DNA of 64,000 nucleotides from Nemertoderma westbladi (lineage: Eukaryota > Xenacoelomorpha > Nemertodermatida > Nemertodermatidae): positions 1 through 64,000 of the forward strand of contig JAUCBJ010006420.1 of the NCBI GenBank assembly GCA_032718475.1, written 5' to 3'. Within the stretch, counting starts at the first letter, position 1. Every line of letters begins with the position of its first letter. Below are positions 1 to 12,000 of this stretch, one piece after another. Under the pieces are notes generated by a model that saw only the letters and a program-made list of their open reading frames with translations, was not told the origin of the DNA and searched no databases. Position numbers and translations under genes: made by a program.

Positions 1-1486
1 CGAATCCTAACTATCACTGACAGTCCTAAATACAGTAACTTGCCGCGGTGTGATTTATATGGGTTATATACGAACTAGGTGGTTAACAGACCTAGTGTAA
101 CAATGCTGATCATCCCTGTCGAAATCAGCCTAAAGGTCGTGCCTAAATGTAACAATAACTGATCCCCCTGTACGAAATCAGTCTAAAAGGTCAGGCCTAA
201 ATGTAACAATACCGTTGTCCAGACAAACAACAGTTTAATAACGAAGTGAAATACTCCTTATTTTGCCGCAATCAAATCAGATCCTAATTATACGAATACA
301 GATAATTTCCTCCTAACGTAATGTATAGTACGCTATAGCTAGTAGAACTTTAAGGGCGATATGTTTTAGGGCGTGTGTGTGTGGGTGTGTTACAAATAAA
401 ACAATTTCGTGTAATTCCTTTTTACTAGGTTTTAGTGATTTTCTGACTAAAATGATACCGTGCGCTAGCTACTAAAATAAACTAGTCGCGTTTGTAGAAC
501 TTTATACTCACGAATGACGTCAAAGCTCTCTCCTTCCTATCCACAACCCAATGGGCAACCACAGTGTTAGTAACTACACCCGTGATCGGCACTAATACCA
601 GATTCTGGTTGTAAGATAAGAATAGGGGTTAATCGCTACCGTACGTTAGCTGATCTGGTATACTAATTTAATTCTAGAATTTTGTTGCTGCGGTAGTTAG
701 CAGCAATACCTATCAGTACGTGGCAAGGCGCGGTAGGATATTAATAAACCTCCCTAGGCCAAGCAGTGTGCCGGTAGCAGAAATACTCCTTGCCTGATCA
801 AATAGCTAACTCCAGACAGGGGGGGGGGGGGGGGGGTACTAATGTACGTTCTACAAAGCGAACCGGTACCAAACAGTCAGTGCTATGAATCACTAAATTA
901 TGGAACGTATGCTGTCCGTGCCTAATGTGTACTCGCGTACTGACGAATGGCAATAGTTCGCACCTGTAGGAAGTACAGGTTAACCCAGGGATTCGTAGGA
1001 CTTGACAAAGGGGGGGTGTCTGGATATAATTATTTGATCCTAAATTTGCGGCGTCCAGTGCGGTGTCACGCTTACCCTGATCTATAGGTCTTACGGCGGG
1101 CAAGGGCGTCGAACAAAGTCTTACCTTTCTCACAAAGCGGGCGCTGCATGGCAAGTTGAGCATTTCGAAGGGGCAAAGCGGGTGCGCGGTCGATCCAATG
1201 TGGGCGCTAGCGTGTTGTGGACATCCCTTCCCTGCGTTGCTTACGGCCTAACGGTCTAGGCTGCCATCTCCCTGGTGTTCGGCTGTCCCGAAGTCGGACC
1301 AAAAGAAAACATGTCAGGAAATTGCAGTATATTTACAGTTTTAACAAAGGATTTATCAAACAAGTTTCAACAAGAAACCGAATTAACTAATTTTACAAAG
1401 TAAACTGATAGAGTAACGTTGTAAGCGAAGGGGGGTAGAAGTGTGTGATAACCGAAGGCAAACCGGCCTTTTATACTAGAAATTGC
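1..1486. other. AT-rich non-coding stretch with a G18 tract
   Basis: I see no gene. The only longer open frame (minus strand, around 800-1160) reads through the G18 homopolymer at 819-836 as poly-proline and has no recognisable domain. No long inverted or tandem repeat was noticed in this stretch. Confidence 0.5.
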
Positions 1487-1702
1487 ACATGGAAACTAAA
1501 CAAAATTTTCCACAGCTTCACAATTGAGCAATGAAGTACGTCGTGCCCTATGATTGGCCCAGCTCATCGTTCAACGCAGTCCGGCCCTTACACTAATCAG
1601 GGACATGGAATCCTAACAGAATTTTCCACTGCCTCACATTTGAGCAATAAGGTAATTTATGCCCTATGATTGGCCTGGCTCATTATCCGCTACGTTGTAC
1701 GC
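1487..1702. repeat. Two tandem copies of a ~116-bp sequence with CCAAT-type words
   Basis: Copies start at 1487 and 1603 and share ACATGGAA, AATTTTCCAC, TTGAGCAAT and CCTATGATTGGCC in the same order. The reverse of ATTGG is a CCAAT box, so a promoter duplication is possible. However, no gene starts nearby and a similar word (GTGCTATGATTAATC) appears at about 5668, so a dispersed repeat is the simpler reading. Confidence 0.55.
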
Positions 1703-1762
1703 TTCTCATTGGCCTACCAATTAGCACCTAAACGAAAATAAATGGCCCCAAAATACAAATTT

Positions 1763-1833
1763 CCCGACTGGGATTCGAACTCGTAACCTACGTAATGTAA
1801 CCAACGCCTTAACCATCTGACCACTACGCCACG
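1763..1833 (-). repeat. tRNA-derived sequence (SINE head or tRNA pseudogene)
   Basis: Read on the minus strand this contains an A-box-like segment (TGGTCAGATGGTTAAGGC) and, about 35 nt later, a B-box-like segment (GAGTTCGAATCCC), the two internal RNA polymerase III promoter elements of a tRNA. The anticodon stem does not pair well and the acceptor stem is not convincing, so I do not call a functional tRNA. Confidence 0.6.
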
Positions 1834-1945
1834 AGAGTACCTAAGGGTTTTATGTGTACAAATATAAATCGGCATATTACATTACTGTAATTTAATCAAA
1901 ATACGTCGGATTTTCAAAAGTTTTTACGTTAAAGTTAAACTACAA

Positions 1946-3217
1946 ATGCTACCTTATAGTGAAATAATTCATCACCGACGATGTTTATTGGATAAGGAAT
2001 ACCGACGATGTTTATTGGAAAAGGAATGCCGACTATATTTATTGGATAAGGAATGCCGACGATGTTTATTGGATAAGGAATGCCGACGATGTTTATTGGA
2101 TAAGGAATACCGACGATGTTTATTGGATAAGGAATGCCGACGATGTTTATTGGATAAGGAATACCGACGATGTTTATTGGATAAGGAATGCCGACGATGT
2201 TTATTGGATAAGGAATACCGACGATGTTTATTGGATAAGGAATGCCGACGATGTTTATTGGATAAGGAATACCGACGATGTTTATTGGATAAGGAATGTC
2301 GACGATGTTTATTGGATAAGGAATACCGACGATGTTTATTGGATAAGGAATGCCGACGATGTTTATTGGATAAGGAATACCGACGATGTTTATTGGATAA
2401 GGAATGCCGACGTTGTTTTTTGGATAAGGAATACCGACGATGTTTATTGGATAAGGAATGCCGACGATGTTTATTGGATAAGGAATACCGACGATGTTTA
2501 TTGGATAAGGAATGCCGACGATGTTTATTGGATAAGGAATACCGACGATGTTTATTGGATAAGGAATGCCGACGTTGTTTTTTGGATAAAGAATGCCGAC
2601 GATGTTTATTGGATAAGGAATACCGACGATGTTTATTGGATAAGGAATGCCGACGATGTTTATTGGATAAGGAATACCGACGATGTTTATTGGATAAGGA
2701 ATGCCGACGATGTTTATTGGATAAGGAATACCGACGATGTTTATTGGATAAGGAATGTCGACGATGTTTATTGGATAAGGAATACCGACGATGTTTATTG
2801 GATAAGGAATGCCGACGATGTTTATTGGATAAGGAATACCGACGATGTTTATTGGATAAGGAATGCCGACGTTGTTTTTTGGATAAAGAATGCCGACGAT
2901 GTTTATTGGATAAGGAATACCGACGATGTTTATTGGATAAGGAATGCCGACGATGTTTATTGGATAAGGAATACCGACGATGTTTATTGGATAAAGAATA
3001 CCGACGATGTTTATTGGATAAGGAATACCGACGATGTTTATTGGATAAGGAATGCCGACGATGTTTATTGGATAAGGAATACCGAATATGTTTATTGGAT
3101 AAGGAATGCCGACGATGTTTATTGGATAAGGAATACCGAATATGTTTATTGGATAAGGAATGCCGACGATGTTTATTGGATAATGAATTGATAATGATTA
3201 TTGGTTTATTGGATTAA
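1946..3217 (+). repeat. 27-bp minisatellite (~45 copies) with an uninterrupted 423-codon frame
   Basis: The unit CGACGATGTTTATTGGATAA plus GGAATRC is repeated about 45 times without length change. Because 27 is divisible by three the array stays open as a 9-residue repeat (C/Y-R-R-C-L-L-D-K-E). Position R alternates A and G almost strictly, giving a 54-bp dimer of TAC and TGC versions. A rarer TTGTTTTTTGG variant sits at about 2410, 2572 and 2869. No signal peptide, domain or splice signal supports a real protein. The array may lie in the intron downstream of the exon at 3419-3593. Confidence 0.85.
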
Positions 3218-3418
3218 TTGTCGATTTCTCTCGACCCGCTGCAATGGAAGCGAGTGAGAAGATGGTACTTGTGTTTTGCGAAGGCTTGCTTTTATTATGA
3301 CTGCTAATATAAACGAAATTTGTAGAATAAAAATTAATCTTATTGATGTGATCAGGACTATTATTTGTACTCAGACGCAAATATGTTCCCAGTAAAAATG
3401 CGCGTTAAAAAAACTCAC

Positions 3419-3593
3419 CTTTTCAAGAATCCGTATCGATGTAAGACTACTCCTAAACAGGCGATAAAAAGAATCATAGCAACGAGCATAATGATGACAG
3501 CATAGCTACCCTGATGGAAGGCCTCGTCAGGAGTGGTAGAATCATCTGTGGAGTTGCGTTTGGAACCCAGCCGATCTGTCTCATTCCACAACT
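3419..3593 (-). CDS. Candidate internal exon encoding a single-pass membrane segment
   Basis: On the minus strand a 175-nt open segment lies between a good acceptor (CATTGTTACAG just above 3593) and a consensus donor (AAAAG|GTGAGT, exon end at 3419). It encodes two N-glycosylation sequons (NET, NST), an acidic Ser/Thr stretch, then a hydrophobic helix (AVIIMLVAMILFIACLGVVL) followed by HRYGFLKR. That order fits a type I membrane protein, with the glycosylated part outside and the basic stop-transfer inside. The exon starts after the first base of a codon and ends after the second. I do not recognise the family. A possible upstream donor (GGAG|GTGAGT) lies at about 5417, but nothing proves the two belong together. 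Confidence 0.5.
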
Positions 3594-3762
3594 CTGTAAC
3601 AATGAGACGAAACAATAAAATATAATAAAACCCGATGTAAGATACACGCCGGTGAAGCAAAAACTTGAACTGTTCTACTGCACATAGCAACCCAACACGA
3701 CGGTACTCCTGCTGTAACAATGTACATGTAGTTCACTTTGCAGTTTACCGGTTACCTCCATG

Positions 3763-4735
3763 CAGGCCCCTAGCCAGGATTTTTTAGTTGGGTAGGCGAG
3801 GGAATATCAGGGTAGGCAGGCGCAAAAATGTTAATTTGGATACATTTTATAATAGATTAATTGTATACAGTAGGTATAAAGCAAAACTACAGTAGGGTCT
3901 ACATGGAGTCCGCCATCAGTTCATCATTTGTATACAAAGACAAACACAGTTAGGGGGGAAAATGAACGCAATAAAAATTCATCCCTCTCCAGGGGAAATT
4001 CGACGCAAATAACAGCTGAATATTCTCAAAAATAAAACTGTAACCTGTCCTATTGACTTTAGTTTATTGTTTTGGTTAAAATAACGTTCGCAGATTCTAT
4101 TCTGAGCAAAATACTGTATGTACCATTACATGATGGTTGGGTGCAACCTTCGCCCACTTACAACCTTCGCCCGTGTCCAATCTTCGTCCGCGTCCAACCT
4201 TCGCCTGGGGGAACCTTCGCCAACAAGGCAATCTTCACCCACGAGCAACCTTTGCCCAATATGATTTGTGTTAGAAACCGTTTTAGTTACCAATTGAGTG
4301 AAAGGATCAGGTTACAGAGACGGCTTTTTCTCACCAAAACAATCATTGTTTAGTGGGCGAAGATTGCTGCGGGTGAAGATTGGACGCGGGCGAAGTTTGC
4401 TGCGTACCTTAAAGGACAATTGTTCGATGACTGTAAGAGTGGAGTAGGCCCTACTGGACTGTAGTAGTAGTAACAGTGTTGGCCTACGGTAGAGATTATT
4501 AAATGAAAGTAACTTACAATCTGAGAGTAATATATACCGGTGTTTGATTACTACAAGGCTAATGTTTAAAGAAGGCGCATGGAACCAGAAAATGGTTGTG
4601 TAAAAATGTAAAATTATACTAATGACGGAAAATTTATTACAAAAAATTGGGTAGGCGAGACCCCATGTTTGGGTAGGCGAGACCCATGTTTGGGTAGGCG
4701 GCGCCTACCTTCGCCTTATACTGGCAACGGGCCTG
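3763..4735. mobile_element. hAT-like non-autonomous DNA transposon
   Basis: The ends are inverted repeats: CAGGCCCCTAGCCAGGAT at the left, and CAGGCCCGTTGCCAGTAT when the right end is read in reverse. The flanks 3755-3762 (CCTCCATG) and 4736-4743 (CCCCCATG) match at 7 of 8 bases, the target duplication size of hAT elements. The CAGG start also fits hAT. There is no transposase. Inside are several GGGTAGGCG words near both ends and a nested inverted cluster at 4139-4410. Confidence 0.7.
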
Positions 4736-5155
4736 CCCCCATGTGAAGAACTCTTAAGGTGCCGGCAAGCCGACTTCAGAGGGGTATATTCAAACATTAC
4801 AAATGGGTCTGAGTTGGGGGTCTACCCTCGTTCTCGTTTCTAAAATATCGTCACATTAATATAATATCTAATATATTTCTGTCTCTTAGGGCCATCATCA
4901 GAGAAACAAACTCATGTGAAGAATACTGGTGTTCACCAAAAAAACCTAGGTTACCGAAGGGCTGAAACTAACTGAAACAATAAACAAATTATGTAGGCCA
5001 GGTTATAAGATAGATATAAGCGTTTAAAACACTTAATAAGAGACAATTTAATAATACAAATTACAGTTTTTTTTTAGAGTAATCAGCTGTTATTTGAGTC
5101 GAATTTCCTCTGGAGAGGGATGAATCTTTATTGCGTCCAGCCCCCCCTATCTGAA
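3951..5155. repeat. ~95-bp inverted repeat pair (3951-4045 and 5066-5155)
   Basis: The left arm and the reverse of the right arm share GCAATAAA, ATTCATCCCTCTCCAG, GGAAATTCGAC, AAATAACAGCTGA and ACTGTAA in the same order. One arm lies inside the hAT-like element and the other outside, so these are probably two copies of one dispersed repeat in opposite orientation rather than the ends of one element. Confidence 0.6.
4139..4410. repeat. Inverted clusters of the word CAACCTTCGCCC around a dispersed 45-bp core
   Basis: About seven variants of CAACCTTCGCCC run in direct orientation at 4146-4260. Three in the opposite orientation (GGGCGAAGATTG and close variants) lie at about 4355-4405. Between them, at 4305-4350, is a copy of the dispersed core (CAGGTTACAG, then CACCAAAACAAT). 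It looks like a small non-autonomous element nested in the hAT-like element. Confidence 0.6.
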
Positions 5156-6108
5156 TTTTATACATCAAATTTCAACAATATTTCGACCGAAAAATGAATA
5201 CCTGGTACCAACTGATTTTCATCATATGGACATTTTTCTCTACTATAAACCACTACGTTAATTTCCCACCCCTGCGTTGTGGTTCCGTTGCCTTGAAGTT
5301 AAGCAAGCCTGTATCTGGCTCTAGAGGTCATCCAAAACTAAGTCTAGACAACTGGTAACACAAACACAGGGTTGTCTAAAAACCGAATTAATACTGAATG
5401 AAAATGACCAACTCACCTCCATTCATCACGACTCTTGTTCGAGTTGCCATATACATTTATTATATAGTAGTTACAAAGTTCCTATTAATGTACGTGAACA
5501 CCCTTTATTTGTACAACAAATCAAGGATCTGAACAAAAAACTGAATACAATAACGTAATTGTAAACTAGTGCCGCGTCCGAATGCAATGAAATCAATTCT
5601 TCTTTCTACACTCATTCGTTAACAACTAACTACAGAGGGGCGCCTATTTATTGCTGTTGAGTAATGTGCTATGATTAATCTGACTCATTGATCGCCATTT
5701 GGCCTATCGCCTGGCCAGAAGGGAGTATCTTGTACCAGGTGAAGCCATGCGCACGCTCTCCTCTCCGCAACCACCACAGCATTCCCCATCTCGCCATGGT
5801 TACTAACACACACGCGCAGCTTAGACAGCTCATCATCCCCCCTTGTATTTTAACGGGTTACCGTTTATGGGAACTATGCAGTTACCAGGTATAATGATGA
5901 AACACTGCTAGTGCCGGTGGCGTCCTTAACAACCCGTAGCAACCAACACTTTTAGAGCAAGCTCGTTAATTTGTAGCCGCTAATGTAGCACTAAAATGAT
6001 TAAAATCCCAAGAATAAAGTATTTTGGTACTTATAATAAGTGGAAAACATTATTGGAGCAGTTGATTACTATAATACTAGGTAATTAATTCTAAGTTCTT
6101 GTTTGGCC
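4744..6108. other. Non-coding stretch, no gene recognised
   Basis: Apart from the repeat arm at 5066-5155 and a somewhat GC-richer patch at 5690-5890, I see only short frames without domains. The patch contains splice-donor-like words on both strands, but I cannot support an exon from them. Confidence 0.4.
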
Positions 6109-6109
6109 A

Positions 6110-6292
6110 CGCAAATTTTTTGCCGAATTGCGACTGTTGCCGAAACGCAACTTTTTGCCGAAACGCAACTTTTTTTTTGCCGAATCGCGACTTTTTGCCG
6201 AATCGCGACTTTTTTTGCCGAAACGCATCTTTTTTGCCGAAACTCAACTTTTTTGCCGAATCGCGACTGTTGCCGAAACGCATTTCGGCAAA
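6110..6292. repeat. Tandem array of TTTTTGCCGAATCGCGAC
   Basis: About nine imperfect units of 17-22 bp alternate between GCCGAAACGCAAC and GCCGAATCGCGAC, separated by T runs of varying length. The same word appears once more at 8971-9006, directly at the left edge of the 63-bp satellite. Confidence 0.8.
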
Positions 6293-6749
6293 AGATAAAA
6301 ATAAATTCCTAGATGTGTTAGATCCGGGTTGAATTCCATAATTAAAATTGGAGTGGTCTATATGTCAATTATGCAAAGTATTAATTAATACTCTAAGTAC
6401 ACAGTACTAATATTATTTTATTCATTTGTGTGGAATTAATTTCGCACTACAAAATCGCCAGGGCTACATATTTTCTAACTTTACATCGCAGTGCGACATT
6501 ATTTCCCCAGTATGTCCTTACGTTACGCCATACATTTTACTATGTTAGGTCCAGTATATACAGTATGTTACCGCGGCATTATTAGGTTGTTCTAAAAAGT
6601 TTAAGTGTATAACTACAAATAATTCCCCACAAATAAATATAATTATATGTTCATAATTATTGTAACTTTTTGTTGGGCACAGCTTTGCAAAGTTGGCAAT
6701 GACGTCCAGGTGGGATCGAACTGGTGACCTCGTAGTTGGAAGTCTGACA

Positions 6750-8198
6750 ACAATCAAGCAGGGACAAGAGTCCCACAAGAAATGAAAACAAATAAGTTGG
6801 TGCCAGTTCCCAAGAAGGGCAACCTAACACTCTATGGTTCTTTTCGGGGAATCTCATTGATCTCGATTGCTGCAAAGCTATACAATAGGATTCTATTAAA
6901 TCGCATCAGGGATCCCATTGAGAGACTGCTCCGTGGAAATCAGAATGGGTTCCGTAAAGGTCGTGGGACCATGGAGCCCATTTTGGCACTTAGAAGGATA
7001 ATTGAAGAATTATCAAAAAAGAAAGACAGGCATCTGGCTGTTATCTTTGTTGACTTCTTCAAGGCCTTTGATTCAGTCTCTCGCTCACGTATGTTCAGCA
7101 TACTTTCATTATATGGGATTCCTGATGAAATTATTGCAGCAATCATTCGTCGTTCGACAACATTTGTGTCTACTGTTGACGGTGACACAGAACCATTTGA
7201 AGTGTTATGGGGCGTCCTCCAAGGAGACACACTTGCACCATTCTTGTTCATTATTGTGGTTGACTATGTTCTACGCATGTCCTTAGATCATCATAATGAT
7301 GATGGGGTGATGATAACTCCACCTACTGGCTCCAGAAGTCGAGGAAATCCTGCCAAGTACCTAACTGATCTAGACTTTGCTGATGACTTAGGAGTACTCT
7401 CAGAATCATTAGAGGGAGCCCAACGGCTCCTCAGCTCATTAGAACATGCTGCTTCTAGTGTTGGTCTTTTTATTAACTCCAGAAAGACCAAAATTCTGAC
7501 CGTTAACTTTGAAAGTCCTTAGCAAGTCTCTGATCGGATGAGCATAAGCTCAAAGGATGGTATGCTTGAGCATGTGGACGACTTCTGTTACCTGGGATCA
7601 TGGATCCGGAAGTCAGGTGAGGACCTTCGAATACGTAAGGGAAAGGCATGGGCAGCCTTGAATAGGCTTTCCAGGATTTGGAAGTCACCGAGAATTAATC
7701 GGAAACTTAAGGTCCGATTATTTAGAGCAGCAGTAGTTCCAGTACTCCTCTACGGGAGTCCATGCTGGGCTCTAACTGCTGAGGACACCAAATCTCTGGA
7801 TGGCACATTTACAAGAATGCTACGCCGGGTTCATTGTGTCAAGTACAATGCACACGTCTCCAACCAGACACTATATAACATTGGAGGTGTCTCATTGGTT
7901 CCCCCAAGCTTGACACTAGAACAAAATCGCCTCCGCTTTGCAGGACATTGCTTTCGCCGTGAGGACCAGCCAGTGCATAATCTTGTACTTTGGCAGCCTC
8001 ATGGAGTGAATAAGCATGGTGGACAGCCCATGACTTTCTTGAGACGCATCTTAAAGGAAACTGGCCTTAAAGATGCGGATGATCTAGCAAATGTCATGGG
8101 TGATAGGGAGTTTTGGCGGTGCAATTTTGTCGACAAGCCGACACAGCATTCTTAAAAATGCAGCTGCAATGCAGCATGCCGATCCTAGTAGTAGTAGT
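6750..8198 (+). mobile_element. 5'-truncated non-LTR retrotransposon, copy 1, with TSD and (TAG)n tail
   Basis: The element is flanked by a 13-bp direct repeat, TGGAAGTCTGACA, at 6737-6749 and 8198-8210. Its 3' end is a short TAG repeat after GCATGCCGATCC, not poly(A). It carries only the reverse transcriptase and C-terminal part of the usual protein; the endonuclease is missing, the normal result of 5' truncation. Copy 2 at 25,751-27,230 is the same family on the other strand. Confidence 0.9.
6782..8155 (+). pseudogene. LINE reverse transcriptase, broken by a nonsense codon
   Basis: The two halves, 6782-7522 and 7538-8155, are in the same frame and are separated by a TAG at 7520-7522 where the sister copy has CAG (Gln). 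Reverse transcriptase blocks are clear: FRGISLISIAAKLYNRIL, NGFRKGRGT, FVDFFKAFDSV (first Asp), GVLQGDTLAPFLF, and LDFADDLGVL with the catalytic FADD. The C-terminal part has the thumb-like DFCYLGSWI, LYGSPCWALT and RLRFAGHCFRRED. Relative to copy 2, three residues are lost in the segment before TTFVSTVDG. The 3'-repeat tail and absence of an RNase H domain suggest an RTE- or CR1-type clade; I cannot fix the clade by eye. Confidence 0.9.
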
Positions 8199-8240
8199 GG
8201 AAGTCTGACACTCTAACCATTCAGCTAGAGGCTCAGGTAA

Positions 8241-9006
8241 AAGATAAACCTCGAAATACTACCTGATACCTTGTATGTCCGCAATTTACCTCCTCATGGC
8301 CTCCAATCTGTTAATACCACCATCTGCTGCCACTGTGCTCAACCCTACAGTACTTGGCCGTCTTTAACCATTTCCAATCACAACCTTCACAACCGCAAAT
8401 ACACTCTAACTACTAAATTAGTTTATGTATTATTATTATGTTTATATTTCTATAGCGCCAAATTTATATGAAAACACCCTGTCTTTTCAACTCTTAAGTT
8501 TCGATTTAAAAAGTTCAAAGCTGTCACCCTATTCTTTCCGGTATTGATTCGTTCCTAAAACTACAATGAGAACATCACAGATGGCAGGGCAGCGCACGAA
8601 TATTTGAAACAAACCAAACATAAGCAGTGAAACTAAATTAAATATGTGGGGCGAGTCAAAACAGCGAGCCATCAGCGAAATGTTATAATTATACTGTGGC
8701 CGATTTCTAAAAGTCTCTGGGTATTTGTTTAGGAAGCCATTATTGTCGGAAGCCAAAGATGTAACTAGCCATAGTAAAATTATAATTGTTCGCTAGGATG
8801 GCTTGCAGCTTTTTTTCTGCACAAAGGCCGTTATTGTTATTTGCAATTAAGATAATATATCAGTACAAACTGAACTTCATGTTGACGCCGCCGGCCTCTT
8901 TTACTTTTCCTGCAATGGGCACAGGGCGGTACTCTACTCCACAGTGTATTCTCCTGCAATAAAGAAATAATTTTGCCGAAACGCAATTTTTTTGCCGAAT
9001 CGCGAC
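8241..9006. other. Non-coding stretch up to the satellite edge
   Basis: No gene seen. The last ~36 bases (8971-9006) are the GCCGAAACGCAA / GCCGAATCGCGAC word found as an array at 6110-6292, so the boundary with the 63-bp satellite at about 9007 is sharp. Confidence 0.4.
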
Positions 9007-12000
9007 TTCCACTCTGTTTCCTAAAGGAATGCCTGTTCACCATCATGGATGATCTTCCACAGTAAACCCTCCACTCTGTTTCCTAAAGGAATGCCTGTTC
9101 ACCATCATGGGTGATCTTCCACATTAAACCATTCCACTCTGTTTCCTAAAGAAATGCCTGTTCACCACCATGGGTGATCTTCCACAGTAAACCCTTCCAC
9201 TCTGTTTCCTAAAGGAATGCCTGTTCACCACCACGGGTGTTCTTCCACAGTAAACCCTTCCACTCTGTTTCCTAAAGGAATGCCTGTTCACCACCATGGG
9301 TGATCTTCCACATTAAACCCTTCCACTCTGTTTGCTAAAGAAATGCCTGTTCACCACCATGGGTGTTCTTCCACAGTAAACCCTTCCACTCTGTTTCCTA
9401 AAGGAATGCCTGTTCACCACCATGGGTGATCTTCCACATTAAACCCTTCCAATCTGTTTGCTAAAGAAATGCCTGTTCACCACCATGGGTGATCTTCCAC
9501 AGTAAACCCTTACACTCTGTTTCGTAAAGGAATGCCTGTTCACTACCATGGGAGTTCTTCCACAGTAAACCCTTCCACTCTGTTTCCTAAAGGAATGCCT
9601 GTTCACCACCATGGGTGATCTTCCACATTAAACCCTTCCACTCTGTTTGCTAAAGAAATGCCTATTCACCACCATGGGTGATCTTCCACAGTAAACCCTT
9701 CCACTCTGTTTCGTAAAGGAATGCCTGTTCACCACCATGGGTGATCTTCCACAGTAAACCCTTCCACTCTGTTTCCTAAAGGAATGCCTGTTCACCATCA
9801 TGGATGATCTTCCACAGTAAACCATCCACTCTGATTCCTAAAGGAATGCCTGTTCACCACAATGGGTGATCTTCCACATTAAACCCTTCCACTCTGTTTC
9901 CTAAAGGAATGCCTGTTTACCATCATGGATGATCTTCCACAGTAAACCCTTCCACTCTGTTTCCTAAAGGAATGCCTGTTCACCACCATGGGTGACCTTC
10001 CACAGTAAACCCTTCCACTCTGTTTCCTAAAGGAATGCCTGTTCACCACCATGGGTGATCTTCCACATTAAACCCTTCCACTCTGTTTCCTAAAGGAATG
10101 CCTGTTCACCACCATGGGTGATCTTCCACAGTAAACCCTTCCACTCCGTTTCCTAAAGGAATGCCTGTTCACCACCATGGGTGATCTTCCACATTAAACC
10201 CTTCCACTCTGTTTCCTAAAGGAATGCCTGTTCTCACCACCATGGGTGATCTTCCACAGTAAACCCTTCCACTCTGTTTCCTAAAGGAATGCCTGTTCAC
10301 CACCATGGGGGATCTTCCATATTAAACCCTTCCACTATGTTTCCTAAAGAAATGCCTGTTCTCACCACCATGGGTGATCTTCCACAGTAAACCCTTCCAC
10401 TCCGTTTCGCAAAGGAATGTCTGTTCTCACACCATGGGTGATCTTCCACAGTAAACCCTTCCACTCTGTTTCATAAAGGAATGCCTGCTCACCACCATGG
10501 TTGATCTTCCACAGTAAACCCTTCCAATCTGTTTCCTAAAGGAATGCATGTTCACCACCAAGGGTGATCTTCCACAGTAAACCCTTCCACTCTGTTTCCT
10601 AAAGGAATGCCTGTTCTCACCACCATGGGTGATCTTCCACAGTAAACCCTTCCACTCTGTTTCCTAAAGGAGTGCCTGTTCACCACCATGGGTGATCTTC
10701 CACAGTAAACCCTTCCACTCTGTTTCCTAAATGAATGCCTGTTCAACTCCATGGGTGATCTTCCACAGTAAACCCTTCCTCTCTGTTTCCTAAAGGAATG
10801 CCTGTTCACCACCATGGGTGATCTTCCACAGTAAACCCTTCCACTCTGTTTCCTAAAGGAATGCCTGTTCACCACCATGGGTGATCTTCCACAGTACACC
10901 CTTCCACTCTGTTCCCTAAAGGAATGCCTGTTTAACAACATGGATGATCTTCCACAGTAAACCATTCCACTATGTTTCCTAAAGGAATGCCGGTTCACCA
11001 CCATGGGTGATCTTCCACAGTAAACCCTTCCACTCTGTTTCCTAAAGGAATGCCTGTTCACCACCATAGGTGATCTTCCACAGTAAACCCTTCCACTCTA
11101 TTTCCTAAAGGAATGCCTGTTCATCACCATGGGTGTTCTTCCACAGTAAACCCTTCCACTCTGTTACCTAAAGGAATGCCTGTTTAACAACATGGGTGAT
11201 GTTCCACAGTAAACCCTTCCACTGTTTCCTAAAGGAATGCCTGTTCACCACCATGGGTGATCTTCCACAGTAAACCCTTCCACTCTGTTTCCTAAAGGAA
11301 TGCCTGTTCACCACCATGGGTGATCTTCCACAGTAAACCCTTCCACTCTGTTTCCTAAAGGAATGCCTCTTCACCACCATGGGTGATCTTCCACAGTAAA
11401 CCCTTCCACTCTGTTTCCTAAAGGAATGCCTGTTCACCACCATGGGTGATCTTCCACAGTAAACCCTTCCACTCTGTTTCGTAAAGGAATGCCTGTTCAC
11501 CACAATGGGTGATCTATCTTCCACAGTAAACCCTTCCACTCTGTTTCCTAAAGGAATGCCTGTTCACAACCATGGGTGATCTTCCACAGTAAACCCTTCC
11601 ACTCTGTTTCCTAAAGTCGAATGCATGTTCACTACCATGGGTGATCTTCCACAGTAAACCCTTCCACTCTGTTTCCTAAAGGAATGCCTGTTCACCACCA
11701 TGGGTGATCTTCCACAGTAAACCCTTCCACTCTGTTTCCTAAAGGAATGCCTGTTCACCACCATGGGTGATCTTCCACAGTAAACCCTTCCACTCTGTTT
11801 CCTAAAGTCGAATGCATGTTCACCACCATGGGTGTTCTTCCACAGTAAACCCTTCCACTCTGTTTCCTAAAGGAATGCCTGTTCACCACCACGGGTGATC
11901 TTCCACATTAAACCCTTCCACTCTGTTTGCTAAAGAAATGCCTGTTCACCACCATGGGTGATCTTCCACAGTATACCCTTCCACTCTGTTTCGTAAACGA

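Larger units (their letters stand above)
6700..8240 (-). repeat. tRNA-derived SINE interrupted by a LINE
   Basis: If the LINE at 6750-8198 is removed, the two sides join into a minus-strand tRNA-like sequence: an A-box-like TAGCTGAATGGTTAGAG, a CTTCCAA loop as in glycine tRNAs with a TCC anticodon, and a B-box-like CCAGTTCGATCCC. The anticodon stem is poor, which fits a SINE or decayed tRNA copy rather than a live tRNA. Confidence 0.6.

Noticed and set aside
798-1163. 121-codon minus-strand frame
   Set aside because: Its C-terminal part is the G18 homopolymer read as poly-proline; no domain, no splice or start context support.
1763-1833. Functional tRNA gene
   Set aside because: A and B boxes are recognisable but the anticodon and acceptor stems do not pair properly.
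1946-3217. CRISPR-like array of 27-bp repeats
   Set aside because: There are no spacers; units are contiguous and the window is a eukaryotic genome. It is a minisatellite.
6077-6332. Overlapping frames on both strands in the GCCGAATCGCGAC array
   Set aside because: Tandem repeat without stop codons by chance; no non-repetitive coding part.
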